Part shown: positions 43,210-51,596 of the stretch, in pieces | How positions within the stretch are numbered: the stretch's first letter is position 1 | Layout of the letters: every line of letters begins with the position of its first letter | Source: JBEKUY01 sp049514555 | GTDB taxonomy: Bacteria > Acidobacteriota > Terriglobia > Acidiferrales > UBA7541 | Assembly: GCA_049514555.1 (NCBI GenBank) | Contig: JBEKUY010000001.1 | Location: 434,001-498,000 of the forward strand | Direction: 5' to 3' | DNA length: 64,000 bases | Translations under genes and position numbers: made by a program | The notes under the pieces: generated by a model | Databases searched by the model: none | Seen by the model: only the letters and a program-made list of their open reading frames with translations | Told to the model about the DNA's origin: nothing

Positions 43210-44645
43210 TCGTGGCTCCGCGCTGTTCCTGCGCTCGCCGATAAGCCTTGTGGCCCCGTCCGGTCCATTCCCTGCTCGGCCTGTTCTCCCTCAGCCTTGT
43301 CGAGCAGGCGGCAAATCGATTCCAGCGTCTTGACCATCGCTCCACGGCTCCGCTCGACGAGAATCTGCGCCCGCGTTCCCATCTCCTTGCGCCGTGCTTC
43401 GTCTCCGAGCAGCTCGATCCATTGAACGCCCAAAGCCGCGGCATTTTGAACCCGAATGGCCGCACCTGCCTCGAGCAGATTCGCCGTGATCTCGCGGAAA
43501 TTGTCTGTGAACGGCCCGAAGACCGGCGCCTTGCCGAACACCGCCGCCTCGAGCGGGTTATGGCCCCCGGAAGGCACTAGAGACCCGCCGATGAAGACGG
43601 CATCTGCAACCCGGTACAGGCCGGCGAGTTCTCCGATGGTATCGAGCAAGACCACACTGGTCTCGTCCGCGATGCAGGGGCCATTCCCCTGCAAAGTGCC
43701 TTCCGTCATCGGAGGCACATGGAGTCCCGACCGCCGCGCAAATTTCAGGCGGAGTTCTTCGAGGCATTCCGCCGCGGCATCGAACCTCTCGGGTTTGCGC
43801 GGCGCGAGAACCAGAAGGGCCGGCGGCCATTCCGCCTGCACCGCTTCATACGCTTTGAGCACCAGCCTTTCTTCGTCGGCAACCACGCTCCCCGCGACGA
43901 TCACCGGCCAGCGTTCGCGGCTCTGCGCTTGGCCGCGGAGCCAGCGCACCACGGGCCCTTCGGGCGGTGCTTCCTGGTCGTACTTGAGATTGCCGTTCAC
44001 CGATACCCGATCGCCCGGTGCGCCAAGCGCAACGATTCGCTCCGCATCCTCCTGCGTCTGCATCGAGAAGTGCCGGACGTCGCCGAGCACGCGCCGCAGA
44101 AATGGCCGAAGAAAAAACCCGAACACGCGGCACCACTTCTGATACCGCGCGAAGGAGCGCGGCGAGATTCTGCCGTTGACGAAGAGTACCGGCGCCCGGC
44201 GCTCCCCTGCGATTCTCAGAAAGTTGGGCCATATTTCGGTTTCCAGAACGATGATCGCCGAAGGTCTCACGGCGTCAAAAACTCGCCGCAGGCAGAAACG
44301 CCAGTCCAAGGGATAGTAGAAGAAGCCTTCGGCAAACGGCATCCGCTGGCGCGCGAGGCGCTGGCCCGTGTCCGTTGTCGTGGAAACCACCAGCGGCCGC
44401 CCTGGAAATCTTTGCTTCAGCGCCTTCGCGAGAGGCGCCGCGGCGAGCACTTCGCCAACCGATACGGCGTGCACCCACAGGGACGCTGGTTGGCCCTTCA
44501 AGCGAAGCCGCAGATCGTCCGGGAACGCGCCAAGCCTCTCGCGCAGGTTGTGCAGATACTTGCCCTGGCGCAACCCTTTCACCAGCCAGTAGGGCAGGGT
44601 CAGGAGCAGCGCGACGCCTGTGAGCACGCTGTACAGCAGGTACAC
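43206..44645 (-). CDS. waaA: 3-deoxy-D-manno-octulosonic acid (Kdo) transferase
   Basis: This 479-residue glycosyltransferase transfers Kdo from CMP-Kdo to lipid IVA. An N-terminal membrane anchor (YLLYSVLTGVALLLTLPYWL) is followed by LWVHAVSVGEVLAAAPLAKA, LETEIWPNFLRIAGERRAPV, NGRISPRSFARYQKW, VIVAGSVVADEE and FIGGSLVPSGGHNPLEAAVF. The 479 residues are longer than enteric WaaA because of a C-terminal tail. Start is GTG 44645; it is the first gene of the eight-gene operon. Confidence 0.94.
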   Translation of the reverse strand: MYLLYSVLTGVALLLTLPYWLVKGLRQGKYLHNLRERLGAFPDDLRLRLKGQPASLWVHAVSVGEVLAAAPLAKALKQRFPGRPLVVSTTTDTGQRLARQRMPFAEGFFYYPLDWRFCLRRVFDAVRPSAIIVLETEIWPNFLRIAGERRAPVLFVNGRISPRSFARYQKWCRVFGFFLRPFLRRVLGDVRHFSMQTQEDAERIVALGAPGDRVSVNGNLKYDQEAPPEGPVVRWLRGQAQSRERWPVIVAGSVVADEERLVLKAYEAVQAEWPPALLVLAPRKPERFDAAAECLEELRLKFARRSGLHVPPMTEGTLQGNGPCIADETSVVLLDTIGELAGLYRVADAVFIGGSLVPSGGHNPLEAAVFGKAPVFGPFTDNFREITANLLEAGAAIRVQNAAALGVQWIELLGDEARRKEMGTRAQILVERSRGAMVKTLESICRLLDKAEGEQAEQGMDRTGPQGLSASAGTARSHE

Positions 44646-44743
44646 GAACTGTCCTTTCGCGTTGAAAAGCCGGATCGTCGCACAAAGCCAAGCAACCCGC
44701 CGGCCCCCCAGAAGAATCTCATGCGCCGTGCCGCAAAGTGCGT

Positions 44744-44749
44744 ATTATA
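44744..44749 (-). promoter_or_regulatory. -10 element for the lipopolysaccharide operon
   Basis: A perfect TATAAT reads on the minus strand at 44749-44744, placing a start of transcription about 90 bases before waaA. No good -35 is seen. The same bases read TATTAT on the plus strand, just at the start of the divergent gene, so the element may serve both directions. Confidence 0.4.
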
Positions 44750-45402
44750 TGCGCGTGCCCAGCCGATTGCTGATCAGCGTTCTTCTGGCAGCCGCGCCGG
44801 CCATCTCGCAAGCGCCGGCTCGGACCGCCGCCGACATTCCCTCGATAAAGGAATCGCACGAGGGCTTCACGGTCGAAGCCGCGCCCTGGACTTCGAAAGA
44901 ACACTACAAGGCGCGGTTTCCAAAGAAAACCCCCATGGACGGTGGCGCCATCGCCATCGATGTCGTTCTCCGAAATGACTCCGACCAACCACTGCATGTC
45001 AATCTGAACCGTATCCGCCTCCTCCTCTTGCCTCCTGAAAGCGACCGTCAACAGATCTATCCTCTCTCGCCTGCGGATCTCGCGGATCTGGTTTTCCATC
45101 CAGCCGCAAAACAACCCACTGCCCCGCGCAGCAGGGTTCCACTGCCCATTCCGCGAACAGGTTCGGGGAGCGGGAAAAGCAAGCAGTGGGACGAATTCCG
45201 CGCGGCGGCCGATAGCGTGGCCATCGGCGCCGAAGTGGTTGCGCCGCATGCTTCCGTCCACGGTTTGCTCTACTTCGATCTGGCCGGCCAATTCGACCTG
45301 ATGGAATACGCCCGGCTCTACGTTCCGGAAGTCACCGTTCTGGGCGCCGACAAGAGTCTTCTTTATTTCGACTTGGATCTCTCCCAGACCGGCGGCCGCT
45401 GA
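44749..45402 (+). CDS. Secreted hypothetical protein
   Basis: This 217-residue protein has a clear signal peptide (MRVPSRLLISVLLAAAPAIS then Q). The mature part begins with a region like EGFTVEAAPWTSKEHYKARF, followed by an immunoglobulin-like beta segment (GGAIAIDVVLRNDSDQPLHV) and a C-terminal FDLAGQFDLMEYARLYVPEV. I recognise no family with certainty; it resembles exported proteins of unknown function. ATG 44749 is chosen because it begins the signal peptide; the open frame back to 44620 overlaps waaA. A GTG two codons later is an alternative if the TATTAT at 44743 is the plus-strand -10. Confidence 0.75.
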   Translation: MRVPSRLLISVLLAAAPAISQAPARTAADIPSIKESHEGFTVEAAPWTSKEHYKARFPKKTPMDGGAIAIDVVLRNDSDQPLHVNLNRIRLLLLPPESDRQQIYPLSPADLADLVFHPAAKQPTAPRSRVPLPIPRTGSGSGKSKQWDEFRAAADSVAIGAEVVAPHASVHGLLYFDLAGQFDLMEYARLYVPEVTVLGADKSLLYFDLDLSQTGGR

Positions 45403-45543
45403 CCCGGGAAGCTCTCGTTTAGCAAGTTTTTTCGAAATCATGACGAGTTACAGACCCATCACCGGAAAACCGCATTTGCGTCCTCGGTCTCCCTCGGATA
45501 ACATTCTTTGTGCGGTTGCCTCCACTCGGCCCGAATCCTGACG

Positions 45544-47802
45544 ATGGACTTCCTTGACGACCTGAACCCGCAGCAGCGCGAGGCTGTCGAGTCCGTCGAC
45601 GGGCCTGTTCTGATCCTGGCCGGCGCGGGAACCGGTAAAACTCGCGCCATTACCTATCGAGTCGCCCACCTGGTTTCTCAGGGCGTTCTGCCGGGAGCCC
45701 TGCTGGCGGTCACCTTTACCAATAAGGCTGCGGATCAGATGAAGCAGCGCGTGACCGACCTGCTCATTCGTGCGGGAATGCCATCTGCGGAGCCGTGGAT
45801 CTCCACGTTCCACTCTTTCTGCGCTCGCCTGCTCCGCCGCGAAGCCGCACATGCCGGACTCCCCCGCGACTTCACTATCTTCGACGAAGACGATCAGCTC
45901 GCGGCCGTCAAGCTGGCCATGAATAATCTGGGACTGGAAGAGCGCCGGCAGACGCCGCGCGGCATCTTGAGCCGCATCAGCTACGCCAAGAACCACGCGC
46001 GGAGCGCCGACGACCTTCGCGCCGGCGCTGCGAGCGAGGAGGCCCGGCAAGCGGCCGTCGTTTTCGAGCAGTATGAAAAGGTCCTGCGGCAGAGCCAGGC
46101 CCTCGATTTCGACGACCTTCTGCTCCGCACCGTCGCGGTCTTGCGCGACTCGCAAGAGGTCCGCGCGCGCTGGCAAACTCGCTTCCGCTACGTCCACGTG
46201 GACGAATATCAGGATACCAACCCCGTGCAGTACGACGTCCTGCGTCAGGTGACCGGCCCCGAGCGCAACCTCTGTGTTGTGGGGGATGAAGACCAGTCCA
46301 TCTACCGCTGGCGCGGCGCCGACGTCGCCATTCTCCTGCGCTTTGCCGAGGACTTTCCCGGTGCCCGCGTCGTCCGCCTCGAACGCAACTACCGCTCGAC
46401 GCAGAACATTTTGGACGCTGCCGCGGCGGTCGTGGCCAACAACTCTCGCCGGCTGGGCAAGACGCTCGCGGCCGAGCATGGCCCCGGCCGGAACCTCGAA
46501 TACTTCGAGGCCCGCGATCCGCAGGGCGAAGCCGAGTTCGTTTCTGGCGCGCTGCGCAAGCTGTTGGAAGATGACCCCTCGCTGCACTGTGCCGTCATGT
46601 ACCGGGTCAGCGCTCAATCTCGCTCCTTCGAAGAAGCGCTTCGCCGTCTTGGTATTCGTTACCGTCTCATCGGCGGCTTCAGTTTTTACCAGCGCGCGGA
46701 GGTGAAGGATGTCCTCGCTTATGCGCGCCTGGCCTTCCATCCTGAAGATGACATTGCCCTTTTGAGGGTCTTGAACGTGCCTCCTCGCGGCATCGGCAAA
46801 ACAACCGTCGAGGCGCTGCGCAAGCGCGCGCAAACCGAAGGCTCATCCCTTTGGTCGGCTGTGACAAGCTGGGTCGCAAACCCTGCTTCCGGGCGAGCCT
46901 CCGCGCCGCTCAAGGACTTCCATGAGTTGGTTACCCGGTTGCGTCACGATCTTGACGAACTGCCTCCCGCTGAGTTCTTAAGAAGCATCCTGGCGCGCAG
47001 CGGGTACCTCGAGATGATCGCTCAGAGAAAAGACGAGGTGGAGGCCGACCGCGTGGAGAACCTCGAAGAACTGGTCAACGCGGTCGCCGAAAGCGCCGAG
47101 GCTGGAGAGAGCTTGTCGGATTTTATGGACCGCGCCGCGCTCGTAAGCGATGCCGACAGCTTCGACGAGCGCGCCACTGTCACCCTGACGACTCTCCACG
47201 GCACGAAGGGCCTCGAATTCGATCACGTGTTTCTCACCGGGCTCGAGGAAGGAGTTCTCCCTCACGCTCGTTCCAGCAATGACCAGGACGAGCTCGAGGA
47301 GGAGCGCCGCCTTTGCTACGTCGGCATGACCCGGGCTCGGCAAACGCTCACGCTGACGCGGGCCGTGTACCGGCGCGTCTTTGGAAACGAACAGTCGCTT
47401 CGGGCCTCAACCCCCTCTCGTTTTCTTGCGGAGATACCCGGCGAGCTCATTGAGACCGCGTCCGGCTCGCTGGCCGAAGCCGGCGAGACGCGCCGCTACG
47501 AGCCCGACCCGGAATACTCCTACTCCCCCGAGGAGTTCACCCGCCGCATCCGCCAGCAGACAACGCCGCGGCACTCGCGCGTTCCGGAGCAGCGCAACGC
47601 CGGCGGTGCGCCGCGCGGCGGATTCCGCCGCATCGCGCAGTCCGATCCGCTGATCGGCCAGAGGGTCCGCCACCCCAATTACGGCGTCGGAACGATTATC
47701 GCCGTCGATGGCGAAGACGACGATCGCCGCTTGACGGTCAGCTTCCCCGATTACGGAACCAAAAAATTTGTAGCCCGATATGCCCAGCTCGAACCTGTAT
47801 GA
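45544..47802 (+). CDS. UvrD/PcrA-type superfamily 1 DNA helicase
   Basis: This 752-residue 3'-5' DNA helicase begins at Q-motif LNPQQREAVE with Walker A LILAGAGTGKTRAITYR, motif Ia TFTNKAADQMKQRV, motif II VDEYQDTNPVQYD, motif III GDEDQSIYRWRGAD, motif IV RLERNYRST, motif V TLHGTKGLEFDHVFLTGLEE and motif VI YVGMTRARQTLTLT. The C-terminus carries the PcrA-type Tudor-like domain (GQRVRHPNYGVGTIIAVDGE). Roles in nucleotide-excision repair and recombination control are expected. ATG 45544 removes a 12-residue non-homologous extension. Confidence 0.94.
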   Translation: MDFLDDLNPQQREAVESVDGPVLILAGAGTGKTRAITYRVAHLVSQGVLPGALLAVTFTNKAADQMKQRVTDLLIRAGMPSAEPWISTFHSFCARLLRREAAHAGLPRDFTIFDEDDQLAAVKLAMNNLGLEERRQTPRGILSRISYAKNHARSADDLRAGAASEEARQAAVVFEQYEKVLRQSQALDFDDLLLRTVAVLRDSQEVRARWQTRFRYVHVDEYQDTNPVQYDVLRQVTGPERNLCVVGDEDQSIYRWRGADVAILLRFAEDFPGARVVRLERNYRSTQNILDAAAAVVANNSRRLGKTLAAEHGPGRNLEYFEARDPQGEAEFVSGALRKLLEDDPSLHCAVMYRVSAQSRSFEEALRRLGIRYRLIGGFSFYQRAEVKDVLAYARLAFHPEDDIALLRVLNVPPRGIGKTTVEALRKRAQTEGSSLWSAVTSWVANPASGRASAPLKDFHELVTRLRHDLDELPPAEFLRSILARSGYLEMIAQRKDEVEADRVENLEELVNAVAESAEAGESLSDFMDRAALVSDADSFDERATVTLTTLHGTKGLEFDHVFLTGLEEGVLPHARSSNDQDELEEERRLCYVGMTRARQTLTLTRAVYRRVFGNEQSLRASTPSRFLAEIPGELIETASGSLAEAGETRRYEPDPEYSYSPEEFTRRIRQQTTPRHSRVPEQRNAGGAPRGGFRRIAQSDPLIGQRVRHPNYGVGTIIAVDGEDDDRRLTVSFPDYGTKKFVARYAQLEPV

Positions 47803-47960
47803 CGGTGCGGCAGGCCCCAGGAACCGGGCTCTTCGCCGCGATCTCGACGTTGCGCGCGGCGGCCCGGCACGGTACATTGTCGGCCACTTGATGGCCATGG
47901 CCGAAGCGCGTTTCTAGGACTCATTTTCACGCTCCCGGCGGACGCCAGGGGGGATCACGG

Positions 47961-49487
47961 GTGTCATCTCAACTCTTCCGCACCAAGAACATTGACCGGC
48001 TGCTCGCGGATGCCGAAAACCCCGAAAAGCGGCTCAAGAAAACCCTTGGCTGGCTGAGCCTGACCGCGCTCGGAATTGGCGCAATCATCGGCACCGGCAT
48101 TTTCGTTCTGACGGGCACCGCCGCCGCCGGCGAAGAGGTTTTGTATCCCTCGTTGCTGAAAGCGCCTTTGCTCGATGTCCTGCTTCATGGCACGCACGCG
48201 GCTGGCATTGCCGGTCGTCCCGGCGCCGGTCCCGCGATTGCTCTTTCTTTCTTCCTGGTTGCGCTGGTCTGCGGTTTCGCGGGGTTGTGCTACGCCGAGC
48301 TCGCCTCGATGATTCCGATCGCCGGCAGCGCGTACACCTATACCTACGCCACGCTTGGCGAACTCGTGGCCTGGATTATTGGCTGGGATCTCATCCTCGA
48401 GTACGCCGTCTCGAATATGGCCGTCGCGGTTGGCTTCTCAGCCTATGTGAAGAGCCTGCTGGCCACCTTTGGCATTCACCTGCCCACCGTGCTGAGCGCA
48501 CCCAGCTATTCGCCGGGCGGGGGCTGGACGCTCCACTTCAACGTCGTCGGCTTCATTATCGTCATGTGCTTGACGATTCTCCTCGTCATTGGCATTCGCG
48601 AGACGGCCGAAGCCAATAGCATCATGGTGGGCATCAAACTCGTCGCCATTTTCATCTTCATCGTTTTTGCCTCGAAGTACATCCAGCCCGCCAACTGGCG
48701 TCCCTTCATGCCCAACGGCTGGCAAGGGGTCCTCACCGGCGGCGCGATCGTCTTCTTCAGCTACATCGGTTTCGATTCGGTCTCCACCGCCGCCGAGGAA
48801 TGCAAGAATCCGCGGCGCGATCTTCCCATTGGAATTCTTCTCTCCCTGCTGGTCTGCGCCACTCTCTACGTGGGAGTCGCCGTCGTTCTCACCGGGGTTC
48901 AGCACTACTCTATGTTTCGGGGAGACGCGGCTCCCGTGGCGAGCGCCCTTCACAATCTCGGCCTCGACCGCCTCCAGCGCTGGGTCACCGTGGGCGCCCT
49001 TATGGGTATGATTTCTTCTCTTCTGGTGTACCAGCTTGGACAGGCGCGCGTCTGGTTTGCGATGTCTCGCGACGGCCTGCTGCCGTCCGCCTTTTCCCGC
49101 GTTCACCGCCGCTTTCGGACACCGCACGTGGCTACCTGGGTCGCTGGGCTCGTCGTCGGCATCCCGGCAGGCATTTTTGACATCGGTACGCTCGCTGATC
49201 TCTCCAACATCGGCACGCTGTTTGCCTTCGTCCTTGTGGCCCTCGCGGTGCTCATACTGAGGCGGACCCAACCGGATCGTCCCCGAGGCTTCCGTGTCCC
49301 TCTGGTTCCGTGGTTGCCGATGCTTTCCGTGCTGACCTGCGTTATCCTGATGGCCAGTCTGACGGTCGAGAATTGGATCCGCTTTTTCGTATGGCTGGCG
49401 ATCGGCATGGTGATCTACTTCAGCTATAGCCGCAAACGAAGCGCACTTGCGGTGGAAAATGCCTTAGCGGAAGGAGCCAAAAGGTGA
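47961..49487 (+). CDS. APC-family amino-acid permease
   Basis: This 508-residue membrane protein has about 12 to 14 hydrophobic helices. TM1 carries the APC consensus GIGAIIGTGIFVLTG; further family features are AGSAYTYTYATLGELVAWII and FFSYIGFDSVSTAAEE. It resembles cationic amino-acid transporters (CAT family). Start is GTG 47961 with GGGGGA eight bases upstream. The stop overlaps the next gene by four bases. Confidence 0.9.
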   Translation: MSSQLFRTKNIDRLLADAENPEKRLKKTLGWLSLTALGIGAIIGTGIFVLTGTAAAGEEVLYPSLLKAPLLDVLLHGTHAAGIAGRPGAGPAIALSFFLVALVCGFAGLCYAELASMIPIAGSAYTYTYATLGELVAWIIGWDLILEYAVSNMAVAVGFSAYVKSLLATFGIHLPTVLSAPSYSPGGGWTLHFNVVGFIIVMCLTILLVIGIRETAEANSIMVGIKLVAIFIFIVFASKYIQPANWRPFMPNGWQGVLTGGAIVFFSYIGFDSVSTAAEECKNPRRDLPIGILLSLLVCATLYVGVAVVLTGVQHYSMFRGDAAPVASALHNLGLDRLQRWVTVGALMGMISSLLVYQLGQARVWFAMSRDGLLPSAFSRVHRRFRTPHVATWVAGLVVGIPAGIFDIGTLADLSNIGTLFAFVLVALAVLILRRTQPDRPRGFRVPLVPWLPMLSVLTCVILMASLTVENWIRFFVWLAIGMVIYFSYSRKRSALAVENALAEGAKR

Positions 49488-50335
49488 GAGTTTTCGGACC
49501 TCAGCGCGCCGGCGGTCCCATCCTCGCAGGAATCCTACTTCTCTGTCTGGCTCCCGCAACGGCTTTCGCCTGGGGCAATGCCGCCGAGCGCCTGGTCACC
49601 AACAAGGCCGTCGATACCCTTCCCCCCGAGGTGCGTTCCTTCTTCGAAGCGAATCGCAGCTTCTTGGTGCAGCACGTGACCGATCCAGTCGATTCGCTCG
49701 CCAAGAATCCCGCCGAGCGGCGAAACCATGTCCTGTTCATCGACCGCTATGGCCGCTTCCCGTTCGAGAGCCTGCCGCGCAACTACAAGGCGGCTCTGGG
49801 AAAATTCGGCAAGACCAAGCTCGACGCCAACGGAGTCCTTCCCTGGCAGATCGGCGTCTATAGTGAAAGGCTCACGACAGCCCTGAAGGCCGGTAAATGG
49901 GACCAAGCGAAGCTCGAAGCCGCACTGCTGGCGCACTACGTTGCAGCGGCCCATGACCCGTTTAATACCACCGAGAACTTTGACGGGCACTTGTCCTCAC
50001 AGCTCGACGTTAACGAACGCTTCAGCATGACCCTGGTCGATCGCTTCTCCTCGTTCATCCCTCTGCGCCCGAATGATGCCATGTTCATCAGCGATCCGAC
50101 CGACCATGCCTTTGACTCCTGCTTGAGCTCGCATGCCTGGCTCGAACAGATTCTGCTCGCGGACCGCCGTGCCCGCGCTGGGCTGCCTGATTACACCGAC
50201 GAGTTTTTCGACCGCTTCTATAATCAGGCGGCGGCAATTTTGATCCGCCAGCTCTCCGAGGCCTCCACGGACGTGGGTTCCTATTGGCTTACCGCCTGGA
50301 CCAATGCCGGGCGCCCGGCTCTGCCGCATAATTGA
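49484..50335 (+). CDS. Secreted zinc phospholipase C / S1-P1 nuclease-like protein
   Basis: This 283-residue protein has a signal peptide cleaved before W30 of FAWGNAAERL, so the mature protein would begin with a Trp that commonly ligates zinc in this fold. Other ligand-like positions are QHVTDPVD, RRNHVLFIDRYGRFPFE, AHYVAAAHDPFNTTENFDGH and a later SDPTDHAFD. The histidine usually found six residues after the Trp is missing (NAAERL), so one of the three metal sites may be altered. Both the phospholipase C and the S1/P1 nuclease branch are possible. It overlaps the permease by four bases and precedes an adenosine-deaminase-like gene by seven. Confidence 0.72.
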   Translation: MRVFGPQRAGGPILAGILLLCLAPATAFAWGNAAERLVTNKAVDTLPPEVRSFFEANRSFLVQHVTDPVDSLAKNPAERRNHVLFIDRYGRFPFESLPRNYKAALGKFGKTKLDANGVLPWQIGVYSERLTTALKAGKWDQAKLEAALLAHYVAAAHDPFNTTENFDGHLSSQLDVNERFSMTLVDRFSSFIPLRPNDAMFISDPTDHAFDSCLSSHAWLEQILLADRRARAGLPDYTDEFFDRFYNQAAAILIRQLSEASTDVGSYWLTAWTNAGRPALPHN

Positions 50336-50342
50336 TCTCCAG

Positions 50343-51374
50343 ATGACAGAATGGCCGGAAGCCTTCCGCAAGATTCCTTTGGTAGAACTTCACCTCCACG
50401 CCGAGGGTTCCATTTCTCCGGACACCGCGTGCGAACTGGCCGCGCGCCACGGCCTGAAGCTGACTGCCCAGGAAGTCGCCTCCCGCTACGAATACACCGA
50501 TTTCTCCGGCTTTCTCGAGGCCTTCAAGTGGGTGACTTCGCTCCTGCGCGCGCCCGATGACTACGCACTTATCATCCGCCGCCTGTGCGAATCCCTCCGC
50601 GCCCAGAACGTCCGCTATGCCGAGATCACTATCTCTGCCGGCGTCATGCTCCTGCGCCTGCAGGATGTGGAAGCGAACTTCGTCGCGATGCGCGCTGCCG
50701 CTCATGCCGAGGAAACGTTTCCGCGCGTTCGCTGGATCTTCGACGCCGTGCGCCAATTCGGCCCCTCCCCTGCCATGCAAGTCGCGCACATCGCCGCCAC
50801 CCTCCACGACGCAGGCGTGGTCGCCTTCGGCATGGGAGGAGACGAGCTCTCCGTCCCCGCTGCTGATTTTCGTGAAGTGTACGACTACGCCGCCGCGCGC
50901 GGCTTGCATCGGCTCATCCACGCTGGCGAAATCGGCGGTCCCGAGCAGATCCGCGATGCCATCGATTACCTCGGCGCCGAGCGCATCGGTCACGGCATCG
51001 CCGCAGTCCATGACCCCGCGCTTATGGACTTGCTCAAGGAACGCCACATCCCCCTCGAAGTCTGCCCGACGAGCAACCTCCGCACCGGCGCCCTCGCCTG
51101 CCAGTTGGGCCGCTCCGATGCAGCTCTGACGGACCATCCCCTGCCAATACTCGTCGGCCGGGGAGTCCCGGTCACTTTGTCCACCGACGACCCCGCCATG
51201 TTCCAAACCGACTTGCGCGGCGAATACGAGAACGCTCTTCAAATGGGCCTCCCGATCTCGACCCTTTTGCAGTTGGCCCGCGCCGGCTTCGAACACTCCT
51301 TTCTCCCCGCAGCCGAGAAGAACGCTCTCATCGAGACTTTCGATCGTGAAGCCTCCCGCCTTGGCTTGATCTAG
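50343..51374 (+). CDS. Adenosine-deaminase-family amidohydrolase
   Basis: This 343-residue TIM-barrel metal-dependent deaminase has LVELHLHAEGSI (metal HxH), RLIHAGEIGG (metal His, Gly/Glu), HGIAAVHDPALM (catalytic His), CPTSNLRTGA and STDDPAMFQT (metal Asp). It could be adenosine deaminase. The FLEAFKWVTSLLRAPDDYAL segment also occurs in aminodeoxyfutalosine deaminases of menaquinone synthesis, so the substrate is uncertain. ATG 50343 is preferred over 50304, which overlaps the preceding gene. Confidence 0.85.
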   Translation: MTEWPEAFRKIPLVELHLHAEGSISPDTACELAARHGLKLTAQEVASRYEYTDFSGFLEAFKWVTSLLRAPDDYALIIRRLCESLRAQNVRYAEITISAGVMLLRLQDVEANFVAMRAAAHAEETFPRVRWIFDAVRQFGPSPAMQVAHIAATLHDAGVVAFGMGGDELSVPAADFREVYDYAAARGLHRLIHAGEIGGPEQIRDAIDYLGAERIGHGIAAVHDPALMDLLKERHIPLEVCPTSNLRTGALACQLGRSDAALTDHPLPILVGRGVPVTLSTDDPAMFQTDLRGEYENALQMGLPISTLLQLARAGFEHSFLPAAEKNALIETFDREASRLGLI

Positions 51375-51596
51375 CGTGGGCTTTGCGTCCTAGCAGTATC
51401 TTGTCAGTGGTTGGGGGCCCTCCGCCAAGCTACCAAGAACGTGACACCTGGACGCATTTGGACTACTCTTGTGCCATCATCGGCCCCACGAGAACGTGAC
51501 GTGGCATAAGCGCCCGACCATAACTCCGGAATCAGAAGCACTCATCCCAGGAACCCACGGAAGAAGTAGGTAACCGAATCGAGGAGGTACCGACTC

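Noticed and set aside
45448..46833. 461-codon minus-strand frame opposite the UvrD/PcrA helicase
   Set aside because: All helicase motifs are on the plus strand and the reverse frame shows none.
47806..47835. Possible terminator after the helicase gene
   Set aside because: Only about four consecutive base pairs form and no T run follows.
51438..51500. Direct repeat GAACGTGAC at 51438 and 51492
   Set aside because: Two nine-base copies 54 bases apart are not enough to claim an operator, and no promoter was found nearby.
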